A stretch of 64,000 nt of DNA from Tsukamurella conjunctivitidis (GTDB taxonomy: Bacteria > Actinomycetota > Actinomycetes > Mycobacteriales > Mycobacteriaceae). This document shows, piece by piece, positions 36,218-45,534 of the stretch. Below the pieces are notes generated by a model, which was not told where the DNA came from, made no database searches, and saw only the letters and a list, made by a program, of their open reading frames with translations. The stretch's first letter is position 1. Every line of letters begins with the position of its first letter. The DNA lies in NCBI RefSeq assembly GCF_007858475.1, contig NZ_VIGX01000003.1:342252-406251 (forward strand), given 5' to 3'. The translations under genes and the position numbers were made by a program.

Positions 36218-37219
36218 TCAACCGGCGAGCGTGGCGACCTTGCGGACGGCGATCTCCAGGGCGTAGTCCGGGTCGGCGGCCTGGCCCTTGACGTCGGCGT
36301 TGGCCGCGGCCACGGCCTGCAACGCGCCCGCGACGTTCTCGGCCCGCCACCGTCGCGCGACCTGGGTCATCTTCTTCACCTTCCAGGGCGCCATGCCCAG
36401 CTCCCCCGCATCCCGGTACTGATCGGGAGTGCGGCCCAGCCCGCGGATGCGCGCGACCGAGTGCACCGCGTCCGCGAGGGCGTCGGCGATGAGCACGTGC
36501 GGGGTACCGCGGTGCTGCGCCCACCGCAGCGCCTCGAGCGCGGCCGCCACCTGCCCGGCGACCGCCTTGTCGGCGATCTCGAAGCCGGTGACCTCGGCGC
36601 GGCCCGCGTAGTAGCGGTGCACCGCCGCGAGATCGACGCGCCCACCGGTGTCGGCGACGAGCTGGGCGATGGCCGCCGCGAGTTCGCGCAGATCCTTGCC
36701 CACGGAGTCCACGAGCAGGTCGACCAGTTCGTCCGAGACGCGCACCTTCTGCGCCCGGAACTCCGACTTGGCGAAGTCCGCCCGATCGCGCGCGGAGGTG
36801 ATGGTGGGCACCTCGATCATGGTCGCGCCGGCCTTCTTCAGCGCCGCGACCATGGACTTCGCCCGACCACCGCCGCTGTGCTCGATCACCAGCGTGATCC
36901 CGTCCGGCGGGTTCTGCGCGGCTTCCACGATCAGGTCGACGGGCGCCTTGCCCGCCTCGCCGGCGGACTCGAGGACGACGATCCGTTCCTCCGCGAACAG
37001 CGACGGGCTCAACAACTCCACGAGTTCCGACTGGTCGACGTCACCGGCCCGGATCCGAGTGACCGGCACCGCGTCTCCCGCGCCGCCCGGCAGCCCCATC
37101 CCGCCGTCGCCCGCGGATGCGCGCGCCGCCTCGACGATCGTCGCGACCGCTCGCTCCACCAGGAGGCCCTCGGTCCCCACCACCACGTGTACGCGCGCGC
37201 TGTCCACCACGTCTCCCAT
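36218..37219 (-). CDS. holA: DNA polymerase III subunit delta
   Basis: The clamp-loader delta subunit (about 333 aa), which opens the beta sliding clamp. The first domain begins VHVVVGTEGLLVERAVATIV. Family landmarks include ELLSPSLFAEERIVVLESAG near residue 70, VSDELVDLLVDSVGKDLREL near 168 and ALEALRWAQHRGTPHVLIAD near 238. The ATG at 37219 keeps the conserved N-terminus with few extra residues; a GTG at 37243 is also possible. Either start lies well inside the 3' end of comEC, an unusually long overlap of about 180 bp. The order comEA-comEC-holA is conserved in the order. Confidence 0.92.
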   Translation of the reverse strand: MGDVVDSARVHVVVGTEGLLVERAVATIVEAARASAGDGGMGLPGGAGDAVPVTRIRAGDVDQSELVELLSPSLFAEERIVVLESAGEAGKAPVDLIVEAAQNPPDGITLVIEHSGGGRAKSMVAALKKAGATMIEVPTITSARDRADFAKSEFRAQKVRVSDELVDLLVDSVGKDLRELAAAIAQLVADTGGRVDLAAVHRYYAGRAEVTGFEIADKAVAGQVAAALEALRWAQHRGTPHVLIADALADAVHSVARIRGLGRTPDQYRDAGELGMAPWKVKKMTQVARRWRAENVAGALQAVAAANADVKGQAADPDYALEIAVRKVATLAG

Positions 37220-38687
37220 ACTTCCAGACCCCACCGACGACACCGCACGCCACGACGAGTGCCAACCCGGTGCCGGCGCCGCCCGGCACGTCGAGAACGC
37301 CGATCCGCGCGCACCACCGCGCTACGGTGATCACCCACCACAGCTCCGGCCCCGTCGCCCGCACCGCCAGGGCGGCCACGGGGACGACGATCGGCGCGGC
37401 CACGGCGGCGAGTGTCCCCGCCACGGTGACGACCGGGATCACCGGCCCTGCGAGCAGGTTCGCAGCCACCCCTCCCACCGGCACGCGGCCGGAGAACGCG
37501 ATCACCAGGGGCAACGTCACCACCTGCGCGACGAGGGTCACCGCGAGCAACCCGGCGAGCACGTCCGGCACCCGCGCCGCGACCAACCTGTCGCGCACCA
37601 CCGGGGACCACAGCACCAGCCCCGCCGTCGCCCCCACCGAGAGCGCGAAGCCGATGTCGCGGGCCAGAGCGGGGCGGACCAGCATGAGCACGACGATCGC
37701 GGCGAACAGCGCGACGAGCGGCTGCCGGCCACGGCGCAGCGCGAGCGCCGCCACCCCGACGAGCCCCATCACCGCGGCGCGCACCACGGACCCGGTGGGC
37801 CCCACGAGTCCGACGAACGCGACGATCGCCACCGTCGTGACCGCGGCGCGCACCGCGAGCGGCAGCCCCACCGCGGCGCAGAGCCCCAGCACGCACAGCG
37901 CGATGATCGCGAAGTTGGCGCCGCTGACGGCGGTCAGGTGGGTGAGACCGGCGTCCTGGAAGTCGCCGCGCACCGTCGGCAGCGTCGACGACTCGTCACC
38001 CAGCACGAGTGCGGGCAGCAGCCCGGCGGCGTCGACGGGCAGCGCATCGGCGGCCACCGCGGCCAGCGCGCGACGAACCGCGGCGGCGGCACGGAAATAG
38101 GGCGGCGCGCGGCCCAGTACCGTGGGCTCCCCCGCCCCGACGAGGACCGCGGCCACCAGTCCCGGGCGCGTGCTCCGCAGCACGGTCGCGCGGATCGCGA
38201 TCCGCTCGCCCGGGACCAGGGCACCGAGATCGTGGGTGGTGCCGAGCAGGAGCACTTCCCCGCGCGCAGGAATCGCCTCGTGGGTGCGCACGGCCAGCGC
38301 CGTCGCGGGCACCAGGACGCGGGACGCGTCGAGGTGGCCACCGGGATCGCCGGACCGCTGCCGCGGCCACTCGTCGACTTCCAGCAGTACCCGGACCGGG
38401 CCCGCGCCGTCGAAGGCGGCGATCGGGGCCCGCTCCCGGTCGTGGACGCGCACCGCGACCGACCCGGCGACCCCGGCGCCCAGGCCCGTCGCGGCGGCGA
38501 GCACGAGGCAGACCGTCTGTGCGACGGGCCGAGAATCCCGCCGCCGAAGAACCACTGCGCCGACCGCGACGGCCGCCAGTCCGGCCGTCGTCCGCCACGC
38601 CGACGCGGCGGAGATCAGCGCGATCGCCGCGGCAGCCCAGCAGACGACGGCCGCCGGCAGGAGTCGCAGGTCGAGCTGCTCCCGCAC
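37041..38687 (-). CDS. comEC: ComEC/Rec2 family DNA-uptake membrane protein
   Basis: A 548-residue polytopic membrane protein related to ComEC, the channel for single-stranded DNA uptake. It has N-terminal helices, an OB-like extracellular segment (RVLLEVDEWPRQR ... RIAIRATVL) and the Competence domain with LTHLTAVSGANFAIIALCVL near residue 265 and about nine helices. It lacks the C-terminal beta-lactamase-like domain found in many ComEC proteins. The last 55 or so residues are Arg/Gly-rich, overlap holA in another frame and do not look like membrane protein. The GTG at 38687 follows the comEA stop by one base. Confidence 0.88.
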   Translation of the reverse strand: MREQLDLRLLPAAVVCWAAAAIALISAASAWRTTAGLAAVAVGAVVLRRRDSRPVAQTVCLVLAAATGLGAGVAGSVAVRVHDRERAPIAAFDGAGPVRVLLEVDEWPRQRSGDPGGHLDASRVLVPATALAVRTHEAIPARGEVLLLGTTHDLGALVPGERIAIRATVLRSTRPGLVAAVLVGAGEPTVLGRAPPYFRAAAAVRRALAAVAADALPVDAAGLLPALVLGDESSTLPTVRGDFQDAGLTHLTAVSGANFAIIALCVLGLCAAVGLPLAVRAAVTTVAIVAFVGLVGPTGSVVRAAVMGLVGVAALALRRGRQPLVALFAAIVVLMLVRPALARDIGFALSVGATAGLVLWSPVVRDRLVAARVPDVLAGLLAVTLVAQVVTLPLVIAFSGRVPVGGVAANLLAGPVIPVVTVAGTLAAVAAPIVVPVAALAVRATGPELWWVITVARWCARIGVLDVPGGAGTGLALVVACGVVGGVWKYGRRGGQRARTRGGGDRGPPGGASGRDDRRGGARIRGRRRDGAAGRRGRRGAGHSDPGR

Positions 38688-38688
38688 G

Positions 38689-39627
38689 TCACACCGTTGC
38701 CATCGACTTGATCTTGGCGAGCTTCGCGTCGCCGATCCCACTCACCTTCCCGAGATCGTCGACGGTGCGGAACGGACCGTTCTTGTCGCGGTACGCGATG
38801 ATCGCGGCGGCGGTCGCCGCCCCGACCCCCGGCAACCGGTCGAGCTCGGTAGCGCCCGCGGTGTTGATGTTGACCGCGCCGGCCGCTGCGGCTCCGGTCG
38901 CGCCCGCGGGCGCGACGCCCGAGGCTTCCGGGGCGGACGCGCCGGCGGCCCCGGGTCCCGACCGGACCGAGCTGCGCAGCGTCACACCGGCCTTCGGATC
39001 GACCACGCCCACGACGACCTGGTCGCCGTCCCGCAACTGCTGGGCGAGATTCAGGCTCGCGGTGTCGGCGCCGCCGAGCGTGCCACGGGCGGCGGTGAGC
39101 GCGTCGGCCACCCTCGCGCCGGGCCGCAAGCGATGGAGCCCGGGCGTCCGCACCAGGCCCACGACGGCCACCACCATCTCCGACGGCGCCGCACTCGGTG
39201 CCGCGGTCGCCGAACCGCCACCGAGCGCGGGCGTCGGCGCGCCCGCCGCTGACGGCGCCACCGACGATGACGCCCCGGCGAAGTCGACGATCGGGTGCTG
39301 CCCCGCGCCCGACCCGCGCGCGGGTCCGAGGACCGCGATCGCCGCCACCACGGCGGCGATCAGCCCCACCGCGACGAGGGCGAGCGCGGCGCGTGGCGTC
39401 GTCCGCACCTTCTCGACGGTGGAACGCCACCCCGAGGGCTCCTCGTCGTCCCAGAAGTCGTCATCCACGCGCACCCGGCGCGACGGGCTGATCGCATCGT
39501 CGCGACGCTCGGGATCGCCGTGCCCATCACCCCGATCCGGCGTGAACTCGTCCAGCCATGCCGGGCGCGCGAAGATCTGGTCGTCCGCGGCCCCGGTACC
39601 CGGGTCGCCCTCACGTTCGCCGTTCAT
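38689..39627 (-). CDS. comEA: ComEA family DNA-binding protein
   Basis: A 312-residue membrane-anchored DNA receptor. The N-terminal about 75 residues are acidic and cytosolic, followed by one helix (ALALVAVGLIAAVVAAIAVL). An SLBB domain follows (VAVVGLVRTPGLHRLRPGAR near residue 150), then an Ala/Gly/Pro-rich linker and a C-terminal helix-hairpin-helix pair: VNINTAGATELDRLPGVGAA and KVSGIGDAKLAKIKSM. It should bind double-stranded DNA outside the membrane and pass it to ComEC. The ATG at 39627 is favoured by TACCGT at 39634-39639, 6 nt upstream; an ATG at 39651 is possible. The upstream gap to degV (126 bp) shows no other feature. Confidence 0.9.
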   Translation of the reverse strand: MNGEREGDPGTGAADDQIFARPAWLDEFTPDRGDGHGDPERRDDAISPSRRVRVDDDFWDDEEPSGWRSTVEKVRTTPRAALALVAVGLIAAVVAAIAVLGPARGSGAGQHPIVDFAGASSSVAPSAAGAPTPALGGGSATAAPSAAPSEMVVAVVGLVRTPGLHRLRPGARVADALTAARGTLGGADTASLNLAQQLRDGDQVVVGVVDPKAGVTLRSSVRSGPGAAGASAPEASGVAPAGATGAAAAGAVNINTAGATELDRLPGVGAATAAAIIAYRDKNGPFRTVDDLGKVSGIGDAKLAKIKSMATV

Positions 39628-39753
39628 GCGACGACGGTAGGGCGCGGACATCGTCGGACAGGCCCGTGCGCACCCGAGAATCGGGCTGCCTGTGGATAAC
39701 CCCGAACCTGTGGACGAAGGGCTCGGGCGGGCAGATCCCGGCGGAGGGACGTG

Positions 39754-40608
39754 TTAGGCCCCGTCGCCCGCCTCCACCAGCGCCGGAGCGACGGCGACAC
39801 CCACGGCACCCGGCCCGAGGTGGGCTGCGATGGTGCCGCCGAAGCGACCGATCACCAGTTCCTCGAGCTGCGGGAACTCCTCCTTGACGAGGGCCGCCAC
39901 GTGCTCGGCGGCGTCGGGCGCCTCGACGTGGTGCACCGCGACCCGAGCGGGACGGTTCCCGAGGTGCTGGGAGGCCAGCGCCGCGAGCTGGTCCCGCGCG
40001 CGCGAGACCGTCCGGGTCTTGCGCTCGGAGACGATCCGGCCGTCCTGCAGCCGCAGCACGGGCACGATCTGCAGCGCACCGCCGAGCAGCTTCGCCAGCG
40101 CGCTCACGCGCCCGCCCGCCCGCAGGTGATCGAGCGTGGCGACGCAGAAGAAGCCCTCGGCACCGTCGAGCACCTGGCGCGCGGCCTCCGCGACCTCGTC
40201 GGCGGACGCCCCGGCCCGGGCCAGCCGAGCGGCCTCGAGCACCCCGAAGCCCATCGCCATGTCGATGCTCCGCGAGTCGATCACCGTGATCCCGGCGTCC
40301 ATGAGCGCCGCCTGCGCCACCGACGTCGAGTACGTGGAGCTCAGGTGCGAGCTCATCGTGATCACGACGACCCCGTCGCCGTCCGCCTCGGCGACCGCGG
40401 CGGCGAGAACCGCGCGGACCTCGCCCACCGACGGGCCGGAGGTGGTCACGCCCTCCTTGACGAAGCGCTCCGCCTGGTAGCCGGTGCCCCGGTCGATGTA
40501 CTCGCCCTCGCCCGACAGCACGTGCAGCGGAAGGATGTGGATGCCCAACTCGGCGGCCCGCTCCGGGGTGATCGCGGCCGATGCGTCCGTCACCACGACG
40601 ACGCTCAT
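39754..40608 (-). CDS. DegV family protein
   Basis: A 284-residue DegV/EDD-fold protein. Members bind a fatty acid and some present it to the fatty-acid kinase FakA. Features: MSVVVVTDASAAITPERAAE at the N-terminus, GVTTSGPSVGEVRAVLAAA with the TTS motif near residue 55, VVVITMSSHLSSTYSTSVAQ near 80 and DSRSIDMAMGFGVLEAARLA near 110. The start ATG overlaps the octT stop (ATGA). A FakA-like DAK2 protein is encoded at 61-62.7 kb, so a functional link is possible but unproven. It is the last gene of the nadD-rsfS-gpgP-octT-degV operon. Confidence 0.88.
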   Translation of the reverse strand: MSVVVVTDASAAITPERAAELGIHILPLHVLSGEGEYIDRGTGYQAERFVKEGVTTSGPSVGEVRAVLAAAVAEADGDGVVVITMSSHLSSTYSTSVAQAALMDAGITVIDSRSIDMAMGFGVLEAARLARAGASADEVAEAARQVLDGAEGFFCVATLDHLRAGGRVSALAKLLGGALQIVPVLRLQDGRIVSERKTRTVSRARDQLAALASQHLGNRPARVAVHHVEAPDAAEHVAALVKEEFPQLEELVIGRFGGTIAAHLGPGAVGVAVAPALVEAGDGA

Positions 40609-41333
40609 CGCGCACCCCCTTCCGCACCGCGCAGCGCGCGCAGCACCCGCTGCGCCACCTGCTCGTGCATCTCGAACGACCAGTGGATTCCGTCGATGTT
40701 ATTGATCCCCAGGTCGAACGACCACTCGCACAGGTCACGCAGGGGGACGACGGGCACGCGGGCACCGTCGGACCAGTCCCGCATGGCCCGCCGCGTCCGC
40801 GCCCATCCCGGGTGCGCGAAGGAGTAGGCGAGCGCCCGGTGCGTGGGCGGCTCGAGGACCGCGACGGGCGCGGCCGGGCGCAGGGAGTGGATCGAGTCGT
40901 AGGTCTTGCCGAGGTAGTCGACGGTGACCTTCGGCGGTAGCGCCATCGGCCAGCCCACCGGGGCGAAGGTCTTCTGCACGGCGGCGTAGCCGTCCCGTGC
41001 GCGGGCGCGCAGCGATGCGGGCCGCAGGTAGCGGATCTGCTCGCGGAGCGCGGTCGGCAGCGGCGAGGGCAGCGAGTCCATGCCGCCCAGCGCCAGCACG
41101 GCGGCCTCGACGGTGGGCACCGCGGCCCAGACCCGCGGGTCCTGCGTCACGCACCACCAGCCGTCGCGCGTGGTCCAGCCGACGCGGGCGAAGAGCTCGC
41201 ACCGCAGCCCCAGCTCGGCGGCGACCAGGTTCGGCCAGATCCGCGGATCCGAGGCGGGCAACGCGCCCTCGGGCCCGTAGAAGCCGAGGGAATCGCTGAG
41301 CACCAGGAGGGTGCCGGTCGACGGTCCGCTCAC
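40605..41333 (-). CDS. octT: Octanoyltransferase OctT / SGNH hydrolase (Rv2418c-like)
   Basis: A 242-residue SGNH-fold protein. The catalytic Ser is in LLVLSDSLGFYGPEG near residue 13, the block II/III residues include LALGGMDSLPSPLP near 76, and the Asp-His pair is in NIDGIHWSFEMHEQVAQRV near 217. In mycobacteria the gene at this exact position (Rv2418c) encodes an octanoyltransferase that acylates the glucosylglycerate end of methylglucose lipopolysaccharide. The neighbour gpgP acts in the same pathway, which supports the assignment. The GTG start overlaps the gpgP stop (GTGA). Confidence 0.82.
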   Translation of the reverse strand: MSGPSTGTLLVLSDSLGFYGPEGALPASDPRIWPNLVAAELGLRCELFARVGWTTRDGWWCVTQDPRVWAAVPTVEAAVLALGGMDSLPSPLPTALREQIRYLRPASLRARARDGYAAVQKTFAPVGWPMALPPKVTVDYLGKTYDSIHSLRPAAPVAVLEPPTHRALAYSFAHPGWARTRRAMRDWSDGARVPVVPLRDLCEWSFDLGINNIDGIHWSFEMHEQVAQRVLRALRGAEGGAR

Positions 41334-42019
41334 TGGACCTCGGGCGCGACGTCCGACGAGGCGTTCCACACGTCGAGGCGCCAGCGCGGCACGTCGCCGT
41401 GACCGGAGAGCTGTACCCAGCTGCAGTTCCCGAGACCGCCGAGAATCGGCCAGGAGGTCACCGGGAGGTCCAGCAGCCGGGCGGTGAGTGCTGCGACCAG
41501 GCCGCCGTGGGCGACGAGCACCACGGGGCGCTCCGAGTCGCCCCACTCGGGCAGCCTCTCGATCAGCTCCTCCACCAGCGGGTACGAGCGGGCGGCGACG
41601 TCCACCCGCGCCTCGCCGCCGGGCGGCGCCCATTCGGGCGCGTCGCGCCAGCGCAGTCGCGCGCCGGGCATGTACGCGTCGACTTCGCCGTGGGTCATCC
41701 CCTGCCAGTCGCCCAGCATGGTCTCCCGCAGCCGGACGTCCGTCTCGACGGCGCCGCCCGTGACCGCCGCGAGCGCGTCCGCCGTGTCGCGGGCACGGCG
41801 CAGGTCGGAGCTGAGGATGGTGAGGGGATCGCGGTCACCGAGCGCATCGGCGGCCGCGGCGGCCTGCCTGCGGCCGAGCTCCGTCAGGTCGGTGTCGAGC
41901 TGGCCCTGCATGCGCCCCTCGGCGTTCGAGGCGGTCTGCCCGTGCCGGAGCAGGATGAGCCGGCGCACCGTCGGGGTCAGGCGCTCGACCGACGAGTCGA
42001 GACCGTCCTCCACGCGCAT
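41330..42019 (-). CDS. gpgP: Glucosyl-3-phosphoglycerate phosphatase
   Basis: A 229-residue histidine phosphatase. The phospho-acceptor His is in LILLRHGQTASNAEGRM near residue 24, with the acid Glu in VRLRETMLGDWQGMTHGEV and the second His in VVLVAHGGLVAALTARLL near 180. By synteny with Rv2419c it dephosphorylates glucosyl-3-phosphoglycerate to glucosylglycerate, an early step of methylglucose lipopolysaccharide synthesis. Annotation as a general phosphoglycerate mutase would be misleading. The ATG at 42019 overlaps the rsfS stop (TGATG); octT follows with a GTGA overlap. Confidence 0.87.
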   Translation of the reverse strand: MRVEDGLDSSVERLTPTVRRLILLRHGQTASNAEGRMQGQLDTDLTELGRRQAAAAADALGDRDPLTILSSDLRRARDTADALAAVTGGAVETDVRLRETMLGDWQGMTHGEVDAYMPGARLRWRDAPEWAPPGGEARVDVAARSYPLVEELIERLPEWGDSERPVVLVAHGGLVAALTARLLDLPVTSWPILGGLGNCSWVQLSGHGDVPRWRLDVWNASSDVAPEVQ

Positions 42020-42435
42020 CAGGCGTCCTCGCGGTCCCCGCCGGAGCCCGCGGAGTCCTCGGCCCCGGCGTGCTCGCCCAGGCCCTCCACCTCGATGTGC
42101 GGGCAGTCCTTCCACAGCTTCTCGAGGGCGTAGTACTCACGCTCCTCCTCGTGGAAGACGTGCACCACGATGTCGAGGAAGTCCAGCAGCGCCCAGCGGC
42201 CCTCGCGGGCGCCCTCGCGGCGGGTGGGCTTGACGCCGGCCTCGCGGAGCTTGTCCTCGACCTCCTCGACGATGGCGTTGACCTGCCGCTCGTTGCTCGC
42301 CGACGCGATGACGAAGGCCTCGGTCAGCACGAGCTGCTCGGACACGTCGAGCACGACGACGTCGCTGGCCAGCTTGTCGTCGGCCGCGCGGGCCGCGATC
42401 GCGGCGAGGGTACGGGCCTGATCGGATGCGGTCAT
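42019..42435 (-). CDS. rsfS: Ribosomal silencing factor RsfS
   Basis: A 138-residue protein of the RsfS (Iojap) family that binds ribosomal protein L14 and blocks subunit joining in slow growth. The core is [20 protein letters not shown] near residue 25, [20 protein letters not shown] near 46 and [20 protein letters not shown] near 82, ending [17 protein letters not shown] before an acidic tail. The ATG at 42435 overlaps the nadD stop (ATGA), which fixes the start. It is in an operon with nadD and gpgP. Confidence 0.95.
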   Translation of the reverse strand: MTASDQARTLAAIAARAADDKLASDVVVLDVSEQLVLTEAFVIASASNERQVNAIVEEVEDKLREAGVKPTRREGAREGRWALLDFLDIVVHVFHEEEREYYALEKLWKDCPHIEVEGLGEHAGAEDSAGSGGDREDA

Positions 42436-43103
42436 GATCCTCCTGGGTTCACGGTCTTGTCCGGTGCCGGGCGGCTCTGGTACAGAGCGCGCTTGGCGAT
42501 GTACTGCACCACGCCGTCGGGCACCAGGTACCAGACGGGCCGGCCGGCGTCGGCGCGCGCGCGACATTCGGTCGACGAGATGGCCAGCGCGGGCACCTCC
42601 ACGAGGAACAATCTATCCTTCGGCACGTCCGACAGGTGATCCGCGGCCAGGTGATAGCCGGGGCGGGAGACTCCGATGAACGTGGCGAGGCCGAAGAGCT
42701 CCTCCCAGTCCTGCCAGCTGAGGATCGACGCGAGGGCGTCGGCGCCGGTGATGAAGAACAGGTCGGTGTCGGGGTTCTGCCGATGCAGATCGCGCAGGGT
42801 GTCCACGGTGTAGGTGTCGCCGCCGCGGTCGATGTCGACGCGGCTGACGGAGAAGCGCGGATTCGACGCGGTCGCGATCACCGTCATGAGGTAGCGGTCC
42901 TCGGCGGGCGTGACCTCGCTCTTCTGCCACGGCCGGCCGGTGGGGACGAAGATCACCTCGTCGAGGTCGAACCGATCCGCCACCTCGCTCGCGGCCACGA
43001 GATGGCCGTGGTGGATCGGGTCGAAGGTCCCACCCATGACGCCGACGCGACGGCGTCCGTTGTCGCCGCCGCGGCGGCGCCCGGCGGTGCTGGACTCACG
43101 CAT
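42432..43103 (-). CDS. nadD: Nicotinate-nucleotide adenylyltransferase
   Basis: A 223-residue enzyme that adenylates nicotinate mononucleotide to form deamido-NAD. The nucleotidyl-transferase motif [18 protein letters not shown] (with HxxH) lies near residue 22, [20 protein letters not shown] near 115, and the C-terminal [20 protein letters not shown] is the ISSTxxR signature. An N-terminal extension of about 20 Arg-rich residues precedes the family start. The ATG at 43103 has a TAGGAT box at 43112-43117, 8 nt upstream. It heads the nadD-rsfS-gpgP-octT-degV operon. Confidence 0.95.
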   Translation of the reverse strand: MRESSTAGRRRGGDNGRRRVGVMGGTFDPIHHGHLVAASEVADRFDLDEVIFVPTGRPWQKSEVTPAEDRYLMTVIATASNPRFSVSRVDIDRGGDTYTVDTLRDLHRQNPDTDLFFITGADALASILSWQDWEELFGLATFIGVSRPGYHLAADHLSDVPKDRLFLVEVPALAISSTECRARADAGRPVWYLVPDGVVQYIAKRALYQSRPAPDKTVNPGGS

Positions 43104-43134
43104 AACGGACCATCCTATGCATGTGGCCGCGGGG

Positions 43135-44622
43135 TCAGACCGGCAGCAGGCGCCCGATGACCTCGGCCAGCTGCCCCGCGGTGCGGCACTCGTACATGTC
43201 GATCAGCCGCCCGTACCTGTCCGCCACGGAGTCACCCGTCCCCCACGCGGCCTTCCGCTCGGGGTTCAGCCAGAAGGCGTGGCGCGCCTTGTCGACCAGT
43301 TCGTCGAGCTCGGCGAGTGCCGGATCGGTGTGGTTCGATCGCGCATCGCCGAGGATGAGCAGCGTTCCGCGGTGGGTGACCGCGTCGGGGAAGTCGCGCA
43401 CGAAGGTGCGCAGCACGTTGCCGTAGTCGGAGCCGCCGAACCGCGCCACATTGGTCTCGCGGATCACCCGGTCGAACATGTCCACGACGGTGTCGACGGT
43501 GAGCGTGCGGGACGGATCGATGTAGTCGGTGATCTCGTCGACCGAGTCGACGAAGCCGAACACCCGGATCTTGGAGAACTCGGCGCTGAGCGCATGCGTG
43601 AGCAGCAGGGTGAAGTTGGAGAATCCTGCGACGGAGCCGGACAGGTCGCACAGGAGGACGAGCTCGGGCTTGGTGGGGCGGGGCCGACGGTGCGCCAGAT
43701 CGATCGGTACACCGCCGGTCGACATCGACTTGCGGAGCGTGCGCCGCAGGTCGATGGGGCCGCGGCGGGCGCGGCGACGGCGCACGAGCAGCCGCGTCGA
43801 GAGCTGGCGGGCCAGCGGCCGCACGGTCTGCTCCATGCGGTGCAGCTCGGTGCGGGTGGCGGCGAAGAAGGCGACGTTCTCGGGCAGCTGCGGCGCGGCG
43901 TACTGCGCGACGGCCTCGGGGCCCCGCCGGGCGGCCATGGCGACGGAGGTGAGCTCCTGCACGCGCTCGGTGAGGCCCGCGACGCGGGACCGCGCGACCC
44001 GGCGGGCGGACTCGTACTCGAAGCTGCCGGGCGCGGCGCCGTCCTCGCCGGCGGCCGCGAGCAGGCCGTTCGCGATCGCGGCGATGAGCGTCTGCGGGTT
44101 GAGCGCCTTGAGCGCCTGGTACGAGGAGAAGGCGGTGCCGGTGGCCGACTGGTACTCGCCGAGCTGCTCGACGATCTGGCTGGCGATGCCGTCGTGGTCC
44201 CCGCCCGCCACGAGGGCGGCGACGGCCTCCTGGCGCAGCGCCTCGCGCACCGCGTCGGGGTCGGGCGGCGTATCGGCGGCGGGCATCTTCAGCGGGTCGA
44301 CCTGATCCGGTGCCTCACCGGGCACCCCGGAGCACCCGCCCGGTCCGCCCTGGCCCGAGCCGGCGGCACCGTCGGCCCCGAAGCCCCCGCGGACGGGGAA
44401 GTACAGGTCGAAGATGACGTCGAAGGTCTTGCGGTGCATCTGCTCGCGCAGCAGCACCGCGGCGAGGCCCTCGCGCAGCTGGCTCCGATCGGCGAGGTCG
44501 AGCACCGTCAGCACCTCGGCGGCGGTGATCGCCTCGCCGGGCCCGATGGCCATGCCCCGCTCACGCAGCGTTCGCACGAAGGCGTGCAGGTGCTGATCGA
44601 GCGGGGTTCCGGCGCTGGTCAT
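43135..44622 (-). CDS. VWA domain protein of the CoxE type (Rv2425c-like)
   Basis: A 495-residue protein. The N-terminal half is helical with an inserted Gly-rich and Pro-rich linker (residues about 78-115). A basic segment [16 protein letters not shown] leads into a C-terminal von Willebrand A domain whose metal site is [18 protein letters not shown] near residue 325 (DxSxS), with a later [12 protein letters not shown]. CoxE-type proteins work with MoxR ATPases such as CoxD as chaperones that insert metals or mature enzymes. The MoxR gene ends immediately before its ATG, so they are co-translated. No client enzyme is encoded nearby. Confidence 0.85.
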   Translation of the reverse strand: MTSAGTPLDQHLHAFVRTLRERGMAIGPGEAITAAEVLTVLDLADRSQLREGLAAVLLREQMHRKTFDVIFDLYFPVRGGFGADGAAGSGQGGPGGCSGVPGEAPDQVDPLKMPAADTPPDPDAVREALRQEAVAALVAGGDHDGIASQIVEQLGEYQSATGTAFSSYQALKALNPQTLIAAIANGLLAAAGEDGAAPGSFEYESARRVARSRVAGLTERVQELTSVAMAARRGPEAVAQYAAPQLPENVAFFAATRTELHRMEQTVRPLARQLSTRLLVRRRRARRGPIDLRRTLRKSMSTGGVPIDLAHRRPRPTKPELVLLCDLSGSVAGFSNFTLLLTHALSAEFSKIRVFGFVDSVDEITDYIDPSRTLTVDTVVDMFDRVIRETNVARFGGSDYGNVLRTFVRDFPDAVTHRGTLLILGDARSNHTDPALAELDELVDKARHAFWLNPERKAAWGTGDSVADRYGRLIDMYECRTAGQLAEVIGRLLPV

Positions 44623-45534
44623 CTACAGGCCCAGCGCCGCGGCCGCGGTCTCGATGTCGACCTGGTGCTTGAGCACCACGCCGAGCGTCGAGCGGAGCGC
44701 CGCCTTGTCGATGGAGCCGCTGGCGCTGCCCGTGACGCCGAGCGCCAGCAGGGTGCGGCACCAGTCGAGCGTCTCCGAGACCGACGGCTTCTTCTTCAGG
44801 TCCAGCCCGCGCAGCGTCGAGATGACGCGCAGCAGCTGCTGCGCCACCTCGGTCGGCAGGTCGGGCACCCGGCTACGGATGATCGACAGTTCGAGCTCGG
44901 CGTCCGGGAAGTCGATGTGCAGGTAGAGGCAGCGGCGCTTGAGCGCCTCCGACAACTCGCGCGTCGCGTTGGAGGTGAGGAAGACCAGCGGCTTGCGCAC
45001 GGCGGTGATGGTCCCGAGTTCCGGCACCGTCACCGCGTAGTCCGAGAGGACCTCCAGCAGCAGTCCCTCGAACTCGAGGTCGGCCTTGTCGGCCTCGTCG
45101 ATGAGCAGCACCGACGGTCCGCCCTCCCGCACGGCCTGCAACAGCGGACGCGGGAGGAGGAACTCCTCGGAGAAGACGTCCTCCTTGGTCTCGTCCCAGT
45201 CCCCGCTCGCACCGGCGGAGCCGGCGGACTGGATGCGCAGGATCTGCTTGGCGTGGTTCCACTCGTACAGGGCGCGCGCCTCGTCGATGCCCTCGTAGCA
45301 CTGCAGGCGTACGAACCGCGCGTCGCGGGCTTGCGCGCAGGCGCGGGCCAGTTCGGTCTTGCCGACGCCCGCGGGGCCCTCGACGAGAAGCGGCTTGCCG
45401 AGCTTGTCGGCGAGGAAGACGGCGGTGGCCGTCGCCACGGACGGGATGTAGCCCGTCTCGCGGAGCGCGGCGGCGACGTCGTCGACGCTGGTGAACAGGG
45501 CCGTGGGAGCCGGGGTGGCGGCGAGAGTACTCAG
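44623..45534 (-). CDS. MoxR family AAA+ ATPase (CoxD-like, Rv2426c-like), CTG start likely
   Basis: A roughly 303-residue AAA+ ATPase. Walker A EGPAGVGKTELARACAQ is at about 52-60 and Walker B VLLIDEADKADLEFEGLLLE near 138, with sensor VFLTSNATRELSEALKRRC near 180. It should remodel a client with the VWA partner encoded next. There is no ATG, GTG or TTG in frame near the family start. The best start is CTG at 45534, which overlaps the upstream stop as CTGA, has GGAAGG seven bases upstream and mirrors the ATGA/GTGA junctions elsewhere. The only in-frame ATG, at 45660, would give a 130-bp overlap. Confidence 0.85.
   Translation of the reverse strand: MSTLAATPAPTALFTSVDDVAAALRETGYIPSVATATAVFLADKLGKPLLVEGPAGVGKTELARACAQARDARFVRLQCYEGIDEARALYEWNHAKQILRIQSAGSAGASGDWDETKEDVFSEEFLLPRPLLQAVREGGPSVLLIDEADKADLEFEGLLLEVLSDYAVTVPELGTITAVRKPLVFLTSNATRELSEALKRRCLYLHIDFPDAELELSIIRSRVPDLPTEVAQQLLRVISTLRGLDLKKKPSVSETLDWCRTLLALGVTGSASGSIDKAALRSTLGVVLKHQVDIETAAAALGL

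Noticed and set aside
37009-37896. A third open frame on the minus strand over the comEC-holA junction
   Set aside because: The translation is Arg/Gly-rich with no motif. It was considered as a shifted comEC tail but does not continue its membrane pattern convincingly.
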